From contig JAKSNA010000032.1 in NCBI GenBank assembly GCA_024400295.1, positions 1 through 32,510 on the forward strand: 32,510 nt of DNA. The letters are read 5' to 3'. The notes under the pieces are model-generated. The model was not told the origin of the DNA. It saw only the letters and a list, made by a program, of their open reading frames with translations, and ran no database searches. The DNA comes from Bacteroidales bacterium. Its GTDB lineage: Bacteria > Bacteroidota > Bacteroidia > Bacteroidales > F082. A program made the position numbers and the translations under genes. Shown piece after piece: positions 22,530 through 30,793 of the stretch; position 1 is the stretch's first letter, and each line of letters begins with the position of its first letter.

Positions 22530-24997
22530 TATCTCAACGTGGCTTGTAACTGTTGCTCAATAGATGTCTGGATTCTTGCCATCGTCTTTTCTATCACCTT
22601 GTCTGTCAATGTCTTCTGTGTGTCCTGCAAAGTGAAACTGACAGCATACTGTTTCTTTCCTGCCGGAATCTTGTCGCCTTCGTAGATGTCGAACAGGTTG
22701 ACCGACTTCAGGATATTCTTCTCGGCAGTCATAGCCACTTTCTTCACCATCTCAAAAGTGACGTTCTTATCCATGACGAGAGCGAGGTCACGGCGCACGC
22801 TCGGGAACTTCGGCAACGCGTTGAAACTGATGGTCTTCAAGCCTTTTACGACCTTAAGAATCATGTTCCAGTCGAATGTGGCATGATAAACTTCCTTCTT
22901 CACGTCAAAGATCTTCAGAGTCTTCTGGCTCAGTTTACCAAGAGTGACCAACTCGCTGCCATTCAACGAATAAACGATTGAATAATCGTAATGCGACACG
23001 GTTCCTTCTTTCATCTCAAGCTCTTCGACATTGATGCCGAGCTTGTGGATTATACCGAGTACATATTTCTTAAGGTCGTAGAAACCAAGGCTTTGCGGCT
23101 TCGTGTTCCATGACTCAGCGTTGTCATTTCCGGTAAGGAGCATGTCGAGACGGAAGTTCTCGCTGTACGGGTTCAACGGCTTCTCGTCGGTCTGCTGATT
23201 TTCCTTATTATATGAGTATGTGTTTCCGAATTCAAAGAACTTCATGTCAAAAGTCTTGAAGTTCTGGTTTCTCGCGATGCTTTCGAGACCGCCGAACATC
23301 AGCGACTGGCGCATGACATCGAGGTCGCTGCTCAACGGGTTCATGATCTTCACGTTCTTCTCTTCGTCGAAGCTGTCGAGTTCGCGGGTGTAAGCCGATT
23401 TCGTCAGTGAGTTGTTCATGATTTCGTAGAAACCATTGGCAGCCAGCATGATAGAGATCTCTTTCTGCAATTTCTCGGCATCAGGCTTGTTGTTGACGTT
23501 CAGACTCGCGTTGATTTTTGTCGGGATAGCAATGTTGTCATAGCCGTAGATGCGGAGGATCTCTTCAACCAAGTCGGCTGGGCGATAGACATCGACCTTG
23601 CACGTCGGGACATCGACTGTCACGTAGGCGTCGGTAAGCTCAACGACCTGGCAGTCAAGGTCTTTCAAGATATTGACGGCGACTTCCTTTTCAATCGCCT
23701 GACCTGCAATCCTATTGAGATAATCGAATTTCAGCTGTACGCGCACCGGCGTGAAGTCGCCGTTCACCACATCTTTTATCTCAGAAGAGACAGTTCCACC
23801 TGCAAGTTCCTTGACTAAAAGTGCAGCGCGTTTCAGGGCGTAAACCGTGATGTTCGGGTCGCAGCCGCGCTCATAGCGGAAGCTCGCATCGGTCTGAAGT
23901 CCATGGAAACGTGCTGTCTTACGGATTGATGTCGGGTTGAAATAGGCGCTTTCGATGAAGACGTTGGTTGTCGTCTCGGTGACGCCGGAGTCGAGGCCGC
24001 CAAACACACCGGCTATGCACATCGGCTCTTCGGCGTTGCAAATCATCAGGTTAGTGTCGATGAGTTTGCGTTGCACGCCGTCCAAAGTGGTGAAAGGAGT
24101 GTCTTTTGCGAGACATTTCACAACGACTTTCCTGCCTTTTATCTTGTCGGCGTCGAAGATATGAAGCGGCTGTCCGACTTCCATCAGGACATAATTCGAG
24201 ATGTCAACGATGTTGTTTATTGATCGGAGTCCTATTGCCTCGAGGCGGTGTCTGAGCCACGCCGGCGACGGGCCGACCTTCACGCCGCTGACCGTCACGC
24301 CGGAATAGCGGGGGCAGGCCTTGGTGTCAACGACTTCAACATCAATGTTATTGCTTGTGTTTTCGACTTTGAAATCATCGACGGAAGGACGAGTTATCTT
24401 ATAGTCATGAGTATGGTTCTTATGGTTGAGTGCTGCCACGATGTCGCGGTCGCAGCCGATGTGCGATGTCGCGTCGGAGCGGTTGGCGGTGAGACCGATT
24501 TCGTATGTAAAGTCTTCTTCCACAGGGAAATAGAACGAGGCGGGCTTGCCGGCTTCAAAGCTGTCGGGCAGCACCATGATGCCATCGTGCGACTCGCCGA
24601 GTTGCAGCTCGTCTTCGGCGCATATCATGCCTTCCGACACCTCGCCGCGAATCTTGCCTTTCTTGATGGTGAACGACTCGTCGCCCTTCCAAAGCTCGCA
24701 GCCTATCGTGGCGACCAAAACGGTCTGACCGGCAGCGACATTCGGAGCACCGCATACTATGTGCAAAGGCTCCGCCGCACCGACATCAACCGTCGTGATG
24801 TGGAGATGGTCGGAGTTCGGATGGTCGATGCAAGTCAGAACCTTTCCGACAACAACACCCTTGAGACCGCCCTTGACGGACTCATAACGTTCCATATCTT
24901 CAACTTCAAGACCCGTTCCGGTCAATGTTTTTCCTAATTCTTCAGCAGGCAAATCGCACTGAATGTACTGTTTAAGCCAATTGTATGATATTTTCAT
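22529..24997 (-). CDS. pheT: Phenylalanyl-tRNA synthetase beta subunit
   Basis: An 822-residue PheT, which with PheS charges tRNA-Phe. Domains in order: N-terminal region with an OB-fold tRNA-binding (EMAP-like) domain (about 40-150; VVGKVLTCIDHPNSDHLHITTVDVG), the B3/B4 editing domain (about 215-390), B5 (about 410-480; VYRPADLVEEILRIYGYDNI), the class II-like core (490-720), and a C-terminal ferredoxin-fold anticodon-binding domain (about 728-820; FPSVRRDLALVMDKNVTFEMVKKVA). pheS is not in the window. It leads a minus-strand operon pheT, activator, lptE, TPR, secG, and is divergent from the ATP synthase genes. Confidence 0.97.
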   Translation of the reverse strand: MKISYNWLKQYIQCDLPAEELGKTLTGTGLEVEDMERYESVKGGLKGVVVGKVLTCIDHPNSDHLHITTVDVGAAEPLHIVCGAPNVAAGQTVLVATIGCELWKGDESFTIKKGKIRGEVSEGMICAEDELQLGESHDGIMVLPDSFEAGKPASFYFPVEEDFTYEIGLTANRSDATSHIGCDRDIVAALNHKNHTHDYKITRPSVDDFKVENTSNNIDVEVVDTKACPRYSGVTVSGVKVGPSPAWLRHRLEAIGLRSINNIVDISNYVLMEVGQPLHIFDADKIKGRKVVVKCLAKDTPFTTLDGVQRKLIDTNLMICNAEEPMCIAGVFGGLDSGVTETTTNVFIESAYFNPTSIRKTARFHGLQTDASFRYERGCDPNITVYALKRAALLVKELAGGTVSSEIKDVVNGDFTPVRVQLKFDYLNRIAGQAIEKEVAVNILKDLDCQVVELTDAYVTVDVPTCKVDVYRPADLVEEILRIYGYDNIAIPTKINASLNVNNKPDAEKLQKEISIMLAANGFYEIMNNSLTKSAYTRELDSFDEEKNVKIMNPLSSDLDVMRQSLMFGGLESIARNQNFKTFDMKFFEFGNTYSYNKENQQTDEKPLNPYSENFRLDMLLTGNDNAESWNTKPQSLGFYDLKKYVLGIIHKLGINVEELEMKEGTVSHYDYSIVYSLNGSELVTLGKLSQKTLKIFDVKKEVYHATFDWNMILKVVKGLKTISFNALPKFPSVRRDLALVMDKNVTFEMVKKVAMTAEKNILKSVNLFDIYEGDKIPAGKKQYAVSFTLQDTQKTLTDKVIEKTMARIQTSIEQQLQATLR

Positions 24998-25029
24998 TTC
25001 CTAAAAATTTATTTCATTTTTACGAAGTG

Positions 25030-25037
25030 CAAAAATA
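25030..25037 (-). promoter_or_regulatory. -7 promoter element for the pheT operon
   Basis: The minus strand reads TATTTTTG then CAC, 32 bases upstream of the pheT ATG; a match to TAnnTTTG and the same extended string as before HMG-CoA reductase. A 6-bp inverted repeat (CTGACA AAA TGTCAG, 25045-25059) lies just upstream and could be an operator. Confidence 0.5.
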
Positions 25038-25075
25038 CATAATTCTGACAAAATGTCAGTCATTTTTTTATTTTT

Positions 25076-25110
25076 TTTGTTATACGTTTGAAAAATAATT
25101 TGTAAACTTG
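25076..25110 (+). promoter_or_regulatory. Candidate promoter of the atp operon
   Basis: TTTG at 25076-25079 and TAAACTTG at 25103-25110 (one mismatch to TAnnTTTG) are 23 bases apart. Transcription would start near 25117, about 25 bases before the atpB ATG. Confidence 0.35.
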
Positions 25111-25142
25111 CAAACTCAAATGTTTTGAAGATTTTTAAAGAA

Positions 25143-26261
25143 ATGAAGAGTACGAAATTTATCATAAATATCTCATTTTTAGTATGTTTCATCTTTGGCA
25201 TCAACACCTGCCTACATGCGGGCGAAGCGATGAGTGAGACGGAACAGACAGAAACAAAAGAAAAATTCAATGCCGGCGAGATGATTTTCGAGCACATCCT
25301 CGACTCATACCAGTGGCACATCTTGACTTGGAAGGACAAGCACGTCGCTGTCAATCTGCCAATCATCATCTATAACGAAGGTCATCTCTACGCGTTTTCA
25401 TCGAAACATTTCCAGCACAGCAGCACATATTCCGTCACTGAAAAAGGCAGTGGCGACGAGATCGTATTCTCCATCCCAAAAGAAGGGGAATACAAAGGCA
25501 AAGTCGTGATTCTCAAGGGAGAAGAGCAAATAAGGCCGATAGACATCTCCATCACGAAAAACGTTTTCGGGCTTCTCATCTCATGCACGTTGTTAGTCAC
25601 GCTGTTCCTCATTGTGGCGAACGCGTACAAGAAGCGCGGCGAGAAGGCTCCGAAAGGGCTCCAGTCGCTGTTTGAGATGCTGTTTGTGTATGTCAGGGAC
25701 GACATCGCAAAAAAATCAATCGACGAGAAGCATGTTGACAGATATACACCTTATTTAATAACGGTATTCTTCTTCATCTTCATCAACAACCTGCTGGGGC
25801 TCATCCCGTTCTTCCCGTTCGGTGCGAACATCACGGGAAACATCGCGGTCACTGCCGTCTTAGCGGCATTCACCTTCGTGATTACTAATGTCTTTGGAAG
25901 CAAGGAATATTTCAAAGACGTGTTCAACACGCCGGGGGTGCCGATTTTCCTGAAGCTCCCGATTCCGTTGATGCCGATAATCGAGTTCGTAGGTTGTCTG
26001 ACGAAACCGTTGGTTCTCGCGATACGTCTTTTCGCGAACATCACGGCGGGACATATCGTTGTGTTAGGTTTCATCAGCATGATTTTCATCCTCGGGCAGA
26101 TGGGAGCGGCATGGGGCGCCGGCGCATCGGTGCTTTCATTAGTATTCATCATCTTCGTCGATGTGCTTGAACTTTTGGTCGCATACATCCAGGCATACGT
26201 CTTCACACTGCTGTCGGCGTTGTATTTCGGGATGGCATGCAAAGAGCATCATCATGGATGA
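25143..26261 (+). CDS. atpB: ATP synthase F0 subunit a
   Basis: A 372-residue subunit a, the proton-channel part of F0. The N-terminus is a signal-peptide-like hydrophobic segment (FIINISFLVCFIFGINTCLHA) followed by a periplasmic beta-rich extension of about 110 residues, as in other Bacteroidota. The membrane core includes PYLITVFFFIFINNLLGLIPFFP and the essential-arginine helix LAIRLFANITAGHIVVLGF. The C-terminus is His-rich (KEHHHG). I start at ATG 25143 (MKSTKF) rather than a TTG 18 bases upstream. First gene of atpB-E-F-H-A-G. A tandem heptamer array follows the stop codon. Confidence 0.95.
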   Translation: MKSTKFIINISFLVCFIFGINTCLHAGEAMSETEQTETKEKFNAGEMIFEHILDSYQWHILTWKDKHVAVNLPIIIYNEGHLYAFSSKHFQHSSTYSVTEKGSGDEIVFSIPKEGEYKGKVVILKGEEQIRPIDISITKNVFGLLISCTLLVTLFLIVANAYKKRGEKAPKGLQSLFEMLFVYVRDDIAKKSIDEKHVDRYTPYLITVFFFIFINNLLGLIPFFPFGANITGNIAVTAVLAAFTFVITNVFGSKEYFKDVFNTPGVPIFLKLPIPLMPIIEFVGCLTKPLVLAIRLFANITAGHIVVLGFISMIFILGQMGAAWGAGASVLSLVFIIFVDVLELLVAYIQAYVFTLLSALYFGMACKEHHHG

Positions 26262-26293
26262 GAGATTAGAGATTAGAGAGTAAAGAGTAAAGG
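26262..26293 (+). repeat. Tandem heptamers after atpB
   Basis: Directly after the stop codon the plus strand contains GATTAGA twice (26264-26277), then GAGTAAA twice (26278-26291), in unbroken seven-base phase. This is the most exact tandem array in the window. An A/T-rich stretch leads on to atpE. Confidence 0.65.
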
Positions 26294-26350
26294 AATATGA
26301 CGCATAACTTTAAAAAATTTTGAACTTTTAAACTTTAAAAACTATAAATT

Positions 26351-26620
26351 ATGTCATTATTAGTCATGTTACAAGAAGTAGCAAAAGCGGCGGCTGACCT
26401 GGCCCCGTTGGCAAAGATGGGTGCAGGTCTTGCGGCAGGTATCGCAACAATCGGCGCGGCGCTCGGCATCGGCAAGATCGGCAGCAGCGCGTTGGAATCA
26501 ATGGCACGTCAGCCTGAAGCGGCCGGCAGCATCCAGACCAGCATGATCATCTCGGCGGCCCTCATCGAAGGTGTCGCACTTTTCTCGGTGGTCGTCTGCC
26601 TGCTCATCGCCATCGCCTAA
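26351..26620 (+). CDS. atpE: ATP synthase F0 subunit c
   Basis: An 89-residue proteolipid that forms the rotating c-ring. Two membrane helices (about 18-45 and 62-88) flank the polar loop ARQPEA (52-57, with the Arg-Gln-Pro motif). The ion-binding carboxylate is Glu73 in SAALIEGVALF. The residue after it is Gly, not the Ser/Thr of sodium-type rings, and helix 1 has no Gln at the sodium-ligand position, so proton coupling is inferred. Met6 is an alternative start. It is 89 bases after atpB and is followed by a long hairpin. Confidence 0.96.
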   Translation: MSLLVMLQEVAKAAADLAPLAKMGAGLAAGIATIGAALGIGKIGSSALESMARQPEAAGSIQTSMIISAALIEGVALFSVVVCLLIAIA

Positions 26621-26628
26621 AAGCGGAC

Positions 26629-26665
26629 AATCTCAGGTTGCAACGGTTGGTTGCAATCTGAGATT
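26629..26665 (+). promoter_or_regulatory. 15-bp intercistronic hairpin between atpE and atpF
   Basis: AATCTCAGGTTGCAA (26629-26643) pairs with 26651-26665 over 15 bp with a single G-T wobble and a 7-nt loop (CGGTTGG). Only TTAAAA follows, so it is a weak terminator at most. It could block 3' decay or attenuate transcription so that c is made in excess of b, delta, alpha and gamma, as ring stoichiometry requires. Confidence 0.6.
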
Positions 26666-26697
26666 TTAAAATGAAGGTAAAACTTAAAAAATAAAAA

Positions 26698-27195
26698 ATG
26701 GAACTTATAAAACCTGAAATCGGGTTGATATTCTGGATGACGCTCGCATTCGGCATCGTGTTCATCATCCTCGCGAAAGTGGCGTTCCCAATCATCGGGA
26801 GCGCATTGAAGAAACGCGAGGAGAAGATCACCGAGGCCCTTGAGCTCGCCGAACGCACCCACGAGGAGATGAGACAGCTTCAGGCCGACAACGAGAAAAT
26901 CCTCCAGGAAGCACACGAAGAACGCGACAAGATCCTCACCGAGGCGCGCGCCACACGCGACAAGATCCTCGAGGACGCGAAGGCAAAAGCCACGGAAGAG
27001 ACAAACCGCATCGTCGATTCCGCCAAGGAAACCATTGAGAATGAACGCAAAGCGGCATTGACAGAAATCAAAAACGAAATCGCCAACATCTCAATAAAGG
27101 TAGCGGAGAAAATCCTTGAGAGAGAGCTCAACAGCGACAAAGCACAGCTCGACTATATCGAGAGCATCATCAAGGAAACGGAAAACAACAAATAG
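26698..27195 (+). CDS. atpF: ATP synthase F0 subunit b
   Basis: A 165-residue peripheral stalk subunit. One N-terminal membrane helix (about 9-29, IGLIFWMTLAFGIVFIILAKVAF) is followed by a long charged coiled coil (about 35-150, many E/R/K with Ala spacing, KKREEKITEALELAE), typical of subunit b. The C-terminus (VAEKILERELNS) binds the delta subunit. 8 bases separate it from atpH. Confidence 0.95.
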   Translation: MELIKPEIGLIFWMTLAFGIVFIILAKVAFPIIGSALKKREEKITEALELAERTHEEMRQLQADNEKILQEAHEERDKILTEARATRDKILEDAKAKATEETNRIVDSAKETIENERKAALTEIKNEIANISIKVAEKILERELNSDKAQLDYIESIIKETENNK

Positions 27196-27203
27196 AAGGC
27201 AGC

Positions 27204-27761
27204 ATGAAAGACACTCTTTTGACACGTCGATACGCCAAGGCTTTCCTCGAATACGCCATCCGTAACCAGATGACGGACGAGGGACTGTCGGATATGCAGA
27301 CCGTATCCGAGACAATCAACGAGAGCCGTGAGCTTCGCAGGATACTGTCTGAACCTTTCATCACCGACAACAAGAAAAATGACATCCTCCTGCGTATATT
27401 CAGAGGCAATGTCTCCGACAAGACCTTGAATTTCATCAGCCTGATGATTGACAAGAACCGTTCCGACATCATCGCAGATGTCTATGAGCAATACCGCGAA
27501 CTTTATAACGAATACAACAACATCGCGGTTGTGACAGTGACAACGGCTGTCAAGATCGATGAGACAATGACACAGAAGTTCCTCTATTTCGTCAAGGATG
27601 TCGTCAAGGGTAACATTCAGATTGTCAATGACATTGACAAGAGTATCATCGGAGGGTTCATCATCCGCCGAGGTGACTACGTTTATGACGCGAGTGTCAG
27701 GACGAAACTGAAGAGCCTGTCGAAGATTTTCGCGGAGAATCTTTATGTTAAAGGATATTGA
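27204..27761 (+). CDS. atpH: ATP synthase F1 subunit delta
   Basis: A 185-residue OSCP/delta subunit joining F1 to the b stalk. The N-terminal helical domain opens with LTRRYAKAFLEYAIRNQ, and the C-terminal part has the family signature IVNDIDKSIIGGFIIRRGDYVYDASVRTKLKSLSK. Normal length; 35 bases before atpA. Confidence 0.95.
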   Translation: MKDTLLTRRYAKAFLEYAIRNQMTDEGLSDMQTVSETINESRELRRILSEPFITDNKKNDILLRIFRGNVSDKTLNFISLMIDKNRSDIIADVYEQYRELYNEYNNIAVVTVTTAVKIDETMTQKFLYFVKDVVKGNIQIVNDIDKSIIGGFIIRRGDYVYDASVRTKLKSLSKIFAENLYVKGY

Positions 27762-27796
27762 TAATTAACAGATTGATAATCAGACAAAAATAAAAT

Positions 27797-29383
27797 ATGG
27801 GAAAAATTAAACCCGCTGAAGTATCAGCAATACTGCTTGATGAGTTGACCAACTTCGACAACAAGGCGACACTTGATGTCAAGGGCACCGTGCTCAACGT
27901 CGGCGACGGCGTGGCGCGTGTCTATGGCATGAGGGACGCTGAAGCCGGAGAACTCGTCGAGTTCGAGAAAAACGGTGTCATGGGCATCGTGCTGAACCTT
28001 GAGGAAGACAACGTCGGCGTTGTGCTTCTCAACGACGCAGGTGACATCAACGAAGGCGACACCGTGGTATGCACGCACCGCATCGCGTCTGTCAACGTAG
28101 GCGAAGGGATGCTCGGCCGTGTCATCAACACCCTCGGCAACCCTATTGACGGCAAGGGTGAGATAAAAGGCGAGACAGTGGAGATGCCTCTCGAACGCAA
28201 GGCCCCGGGCGTCATCTTCCGTAAACCTGTCGATGAACCTCTCCAGACCGGCATCAAGGCCGTTGACGCCATGATTCCGATCGGACGCGGACAGCGCGAG
28301 CTTATCATCGGCGACCGTCAGACAGGCAAGACAGCCATCGCCATCGACACCATCATCAACCAGAAAGAATTCTACGACAAAGGCGAACCCGTCTATTGCA
28401 TCTACGTGGCAATCGGACAGAAAGGCTCGACGGTCGCGAACATAGTGCAGAACCTCGAAGACCACGGCGCACTTCCATATACCATCGTGGTGGCCGCCAC
28501 AGCCTCCGACACCGCGGCGATGCAGTATTACGCACCGTTCGCGGGCGCGGCCATAGGCGAGTACTTCCGCGACACGGGCCGCTCGGCACTCATCATCTAC
28601 GATGACCTCTCGAAACAAGCCGTGGCTTACCGCGAAGTCTCGTTGCTTCTCCGCAGACCACCAGGACGTGAGGCATATCCGGGCGACGTGTTCTATCTGC
28701 ATTCACGTCTCCTCGAAAGAGCAGCGAAAATCATCAACAACGATGAGATTGCGGCAAAGATGAACGACCTTCCGGCAAGTCTTAAGGGCAAAGTCAAAGG
28801 CGGCGGATCACTGACAGCCCTCCCGATCATCGAGACGCAGGCCGGTGACGTGTCGGCATACATCCCGACAAACGTCATCTCCATCACCGACGGACAGATA
28901 TTCTTGGAGACCAACCTCTTCAACGCGGGCATCCGTCCGGCCATCAACGTCGGCATCTCGGTGTCGCGCGTCGGCGGCAAGGCACAGATCAAGTCGATGA
29001 AGAAAGTCGCAGGCACACTGAAACTCGACCAGGCACAGTTCCGTGAGCTTGAGGCGTTCTCCAAGTTCGGCTCCGACCTCGACCCGGCAACGCAGGCAGT
29101 GCTCGACAAAGGCCGCCGCAACGTGCAGATACTCATACAGCCACAGTCGTCGCCGCTGAAGGTTGAAGAGGAAGTCGCCATCATCTACTGCGGCGTCAAC
29201 AACCTGCTCAGAAAGATTCAGCCAGAGAACGTGGCGGAGTTCGAGAAGAGATACCTCGACCTGCTCAACGCCTCGCACAAGGAGACGATGGCCGAAATCA
29301 AAGCCGGCAAATACACCGATGAAATCACCGACGTGCTCAAAGAAGCCGCCAATGAGATCATCGAACTGATGACCAAGAAATAA
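27797..29383 (+). CDS. atpA: ATP synthase F1 subunit alpha
   Basis: A 528-residue alpha subunit, carrying the non-catalytic nucleotide site in the F1 hexamer. It has an N-terminal beta-barrel (about 25-95), the P-loop GDRQTGKT (172-179), the [15 protein letters not shown] loop and the arginine-finger segment [20 protein letters not shown], followed by [16 protein letters not shown] short insertion ([25 protein letters not shown]) after the LLERAA helix is, as I recall, typical of Bacteroidota alpha subunits. 8 bases before atpG. Confidence 0.98.
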   Translation: MGKIKPAEVSAILLDELTNFDNKATLDVKGTVLNVGDGVARVYGMRDAEAGELVEFEKNGVMGIVLNLEEDNVGVVLLNDAGDINEGDTVVCTHRIASVNVGEGMLGRVINTLGNPIDGKGEIKGETVEMPLERKAPGVIFRKPVDEPLQTGIKAVDAMIPIGRGQRELIIGDRQTGKTAIAIDTIINQKEFYDKGEPVYCIYVAIGQKGSTVANIVQNLEDHGALPYTIVVAATASDTAAMQYYAPFAGAAIGEYFRDTGRSALIIYDDLSKQAVAYREVSLLLRRPPGREAYPGDVFYLHSRLLERAAKIINNDEIAAKMNDLPASLKGKVKGGGSLTALPIIETQAGDVSAYIPTNVISITDGQIFLETNLFNAGIRPAINVGISVSRVGGKAQIKSMKKVAGTLKLDQAQFRELEAFSKFGSDLDPATQAVLDKGRRNVQILIQPQSSPLKVEEEVAIIYCGVNNLLRKIQPENVAEFEKRYLDLLNASHKETMAEIKAGKYTDEITDVLKEAANEIIELMTKK

Positions 29384-29391
29384 ATCAAGCT

Positions 29392-30288
29392 ATGGCGAAC
29401 CTCAAAGAAGTCAGGACACGAATCGCTTCGGTTGACTCGACGATGCAGATAACATCCGCCATGAAGATGGTGTCGGCGTCGAAGCTGCGCAAATCGCAAA
29501 ACACGATCTTGGCACTCCGCCCCTACGCCTCGAAACTCAGCGAGATAATGCAGGACCTCTCGTCATCATTGCAGAACTCCAACGAAGGAGTCTATGCCAA
29601 AATACACAAGGAACACGTGGAAGACGAGAAGATCCTCATCATCCCGGTGGCCTCGAACAAGGGTTTGTGCGGAGTGTTCAACGCAACAGTGATCCGCGAA
29701 ACGGTGAGTTTCATCAAGGAAAACTATCAGACACAGTTCGACAAAGGCAACGTCGATATTCTTTGCATCAGCAAGAAGGTCTATGAGACGTTGAAGTTCA
29801 AGAAATACCCGCTGTTGGAACCGGAATTTGAGCTTCTCGACAATCTGAGTTACGACAACACGCTGCCTTTCGCCGAACGGCTGATGAACGACTTCGTGGA
29901 GGAGAAATATGACCGTATCATATTCGTTTACAACCAGTTCAAGAACGCCGGAAGCCAGATTCTCGTGAAAGAACAGTTTCTGCCAATCGTCAACAAGGAA
30001 GAGGAAACGACAACCACAACAGCAAAGAGTGATGTCGAATACATCTTCCAGCCTTCGAAGGCGGAGATTCTCGAGGCTTTGGTGCCGAAATCGCTCAAGT
30101 TGCAGGTTTTCAAGATATTGCTCGACAGCTTCACTTCAGAGCACGGCGCGAGGATGGTCTCGATGACCAAAGCCACCGACAACGCGTCGGAGCTGCTGAA
30201 GGAGCTGAACCTGACTTACAACAAGGCGCGTCAGACGGCAATCACCAACGAAATCATCGAGATCGTCGGCGGCGCGAATGCGCTTTAA
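29392..30288 (+). CDS. atpG: ATP synthase F1 subunit gamma
   Basis: A 298-residue central rotor shaft. The N-terminal helix EVRTRIASVDSTMQITSAMKMVSASKLRK and C-terminal helix ARMVSMTKATDNASELLKELNLTYNKARQTAITNEIIEIVGGANAL are canonical; the Rossmann-like middle starts at ILIIPVASNKGLCGVFNA. Last gene of this operon: atpD (beta) and atpC (epsilon) do not follow and are not elsewhere in the window. Heptamer-like sequence (30289-30309) comes after the stop. Confidence 0.97.
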   Translation: MANLKEVRTRIASVDSTMQITSAMKMVSASKLRKSQNTILALRPYASKLSEIMQDLSSSLQNSNEGVYAKIHKEHVEDEKILIIPVASNKGLCGVFNATVIRETVSFIKENYQTQFDKGNVDILCISKKVYETLKFKKYPLLEPEFELLDNLSYDNTLPFAERLMNDFVEEKYDRIIFVYNQFKNAGSQILVKEQFLPIVNKEEETTTTTAKSDVEYIFQPSKAEILEALVPKSLKLQVFKILLDSFTSEHGARMVSMTKATDNASELLKELNLTYNKARQTAITNEIIEIVGGANAL

Positions 30289-30367
30289 ATTAAAAGTCAT
30301 AGAGTAAAAAGGGCGCGAAGCGAATTTGTAAAGTAATTAATAATACAAACATTAAAAAATTGTCAAA

Positions 30368-30793
30368 ATGAAAAAGAAAAACATCTTACTGGCTGTTTTC
30401 GCCATTATTTTGATGGTGACGGCAACATTATTTATCACTTCATGTGACAAAAGCTCTGGCGGAAGCAGCGGAGGCAGCACATCCTCCAATTCAATCGTCG
30501 GGACATGGAAAGGCGATATTGATGACGAAGTTGATGTAGTCCTTAAAGTTTACAATGACAACACCGGAACAGTTACGCTGAAAGACAATTATTACAATGA
30601 AACTGTAAAATATGACCTGACATACAAAATGACAGATGATGACAAAGGCTATGCAATCGTTGAATTTGACTCATATTATTATGGTACGGAATATCAACGA
30701 GTTGACTTTGAATTAAATGGGAAAATCATGTATGTCTATTCCAATGATGAATATTATGGTAACGAGTTAATATGCGTTTTGCACAAACAATAA
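30368..30793 (+). CDS. Small lipoprotein, lipocalin-like, unknown function
   Basis: A 141-residue lipoprotein with lipobox FITSC (Cys26) and a Ser/Gly-rich linker (about 29-43). The mature domain begins SIVGTWKGDIDDEVDVVLKV, the 'GTW' opening of lipocalin-like lipoproteins in this phylum, and is Tyr/Asp-rich with alternating beta strands. Its last 22 bases overlap the start of the next gene in another frame, so translation of the two may be coupled. No function can be assigned. Confidence 0.6.
   Translation: MKKKNILLAVFAIILMVTATLFITSCDKSSGGSSGGSTSSNSIVGTWKGDIDDEVDVVLKVYNDNTGTVTLKDNYYNETVKYDLTYKMTDDDKGYAIVEFDSYYYGTEYQRVDFELNGKIMYVYSNDEYYGNELICVLHKQ

Noticed and set aside
26351..26620. Sodium-type c-ring
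   Set aside because: The residue after the ion-binding Glu73 is Gly rather than Ser/Thr, and helix 1 lacks the Gln ligand, so proton coupling is more likely.
27824..28702. Long open frame (292 codons) antisense to atpA
   Set aside because: It mirrors codon structure of the highly conserved atpA gene, has low-complexity His/Asp/Val-rich composition and no family resemblance; a shadow of the real gene.
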